Source: Alphaproteobacteria bacterium
GTDB lineage: Bacteria; Pseudomonadota; Alphaproteobacteria; Micropepsales; Micropepsaceae
Reading direction: 5' to 3'
Assembly: GCA_015654705.1 (NCBI GenBank)
Contig: JAATGL010000293.1
Location: 1 to 32,606 of the forward strand
DNA: 32,606 nucleotides
Made by a program: the position numbers and the translations under genes. Of the stretch, positions 32,123 through 32,606 are shown in pieces. Positions within the stretch are counted from its first letter, which is position 1. Every line of letters starts with the position of its first letter. The notes under the pieces were generated by a model, which saw only the letters and a list, made by a program, of their open reading frames with translations, was not told where the DNA came from and did not search any database.

Positions 32123-32606
32123 ATGATCAGCAAAGTCTACAGCGATGCCGCGAGCGCCCTTGCCGGAATTCCGTTCGACGGGATGACGGTCATGTCGGGG
32201 GGCTTCGGGCTTTCCGGCAATCCGGAGAATCTGATCGCCGCGCTGAAGGCGAACGGCGCGAAGCATCTCACCGTCATCTCGAACAATTGCGGCGCCGACA
32301 ATTTTGGATTGTGGATGCTGCTGGACAACGGCCAGATCGACAAGATGATCTCCTACTATGTCGGCGAGAACATGCTGTTCGAAAGCCTCTACCTGTCGGG
32401 CCAGCTCGAACTGGAACTGAACACGCAAGGCACCCTGGCCGAGCGGCTCCGCGCGGGCGGCGTCGGCATTCCCGCGTTCTACACCAAGCCGGGCGTCGGC
32501 ACGGTCGTGGCCGAAGGCAAGCCGACCGAGACTTTCGAAGGCGAGACCTATGTCCGCGAGACCTGGCTGCGCGCCGACCTTGCCATCGTCAAGGCATGGC
32601 GGGGCG
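32123..32606 (+). CDS. 3-oxoacid CoA-transferase subunit A (cut by window end)
   Basis: The first 161 residues of a CoA-transferase A subunit are present: a start of MISKVYSDAASALAGI, then GMTVMSGGFGLSGNPENLI, VISNNCGADNFGLW and SYYVGENMLFESLYLSGQLELEL, followed by GVGIPAFYTKPGVGT, all typical of succinyl-CoA:3-oxoacid CoA-transferases (ScoA/PcaI group). The reading frame is open to the window edge. It would activate beta-ketoadipate made by the maleylacetate reductase, but acetoacetate cannot be excluded. TTGGAG lies 6 bases before the ATG at 32123, and the gene begins 29 bases after the TonB receptor. A B subunit is expected just beyond the window. Confidence 0.9.
   Translation, partial: MISKVYSDAASALAGIPFDGMTVMSGGFGLSGNPENLIAALKANGAKHLTVISNNCGADNFGLWMLLDNGQIDKMISYYVGENMLFESLYLSGQLELELNTQGTLAERLRAGGVGIPAFYTKPGVGTVVAEGKPTETFEGETYVRETWLRADLAIVKAWRG

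Noticed and set aside
1-32606. CRISPR array, tRNA or rRNA genes, insertion sequences, replication origin
   Set aside because: I saw no regularly spaced repeats, cloverleaf sequences, transposase genes with terminal repeats, or iterons.

Overview
The window is GC-rich DNA from a Gram-negative, almost certainly alphaproteobacterial, aromatic-degrading bacterium. It has two TonB-dependent receptors, TGATG and ATGA gene overlaps, and LigD and LigF proteins very close to my recollection of those of Sphingobium SYK-6. A sphingomonad or a related lineage (Caulobacterales, Rhizomicrobium-like) fits best. No RNA genes, CRISPR arrays, insertion sequences or origins were seen. All comparisons are from memory and no database was searched.

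Layout. (1) 1-840: gene debris, an internal piece of a large AAA-family ATPase joined to an unrelated C-terminus. (2) 841-3468, minus strand: ligD, a second SDR dehydrogenase and ligF, the core of glutathione-dependent beta-aryl ether cleavage of lignin dimers. (3) 3653-5500: a secreted protein of unknown function, divergent from a LysR regulator. (4) 5488-7822, minus strand: a LinE/PcpA/MhqO-type hydroquinone dioxygenase, an MhqD-like hydrolase and an ECF sigma factor, chained by TGATG overlaps. (5) 8115-14400, plus strand: a SnoaL-like protein, an exported protein, an FAD oxidoreductase, a two-subunit aconitase-X enzyme and an AAHS-type transporter. (6) 14387-23301: a type-B carboxylesterase (minus), then a TonB receptor, a tannase/feruloyl-esterase-family enzyme and a Rieske dioxygenase (alpha, beta, ferredoxin). 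(7) 23324-32093: a membrane/periplasmic block holding a HupE/UreJ protein, a parvulin-like protein, a diheme cytochrome c, two DUF6644-like proteins, a DUF6152-like protein, maleylacetate reductase, a CnrY/CnrX-like pair and a second TonB receptor. (8) 32123 to the edge: the A subunit of a 3-oxoacid CoA-transferase, cut by the window end.

How it may work together (inference). Esters and ether-linked lignin fragments are taken up (TonB receptor), hydrolysed (tannase family, carboxylesterase) or ether-cleaved (LigD, SDR, LigF). Rings are hydroxylated by the Rieske oxygenase and opened by the LinE-type dioxygenase. Maleylacetate reductase and the CoA-transferase would then carry the product to beta-ketoadipyl-CoA. 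The substrate of the aconitase-X unit is unknown.

The strongest unexplained signal is a bipartite promoter-like motif, GGGA(A/C)-N14/15-CGTAT(A/G)(G/A). It lies directly upstream of four transcription units in region 7 (both arms of the divergent 26249/26448 promoter, the DUF6152-like gene and TonB receptor 2). It looks like an ECF-sigma regulon, next to an anti-sigma/sensor pair with no adjacent sigma gene. A second shared signal, GTTC-N9-GAAC, lies in the intergenic regions near 7981, 8543 and 16183.
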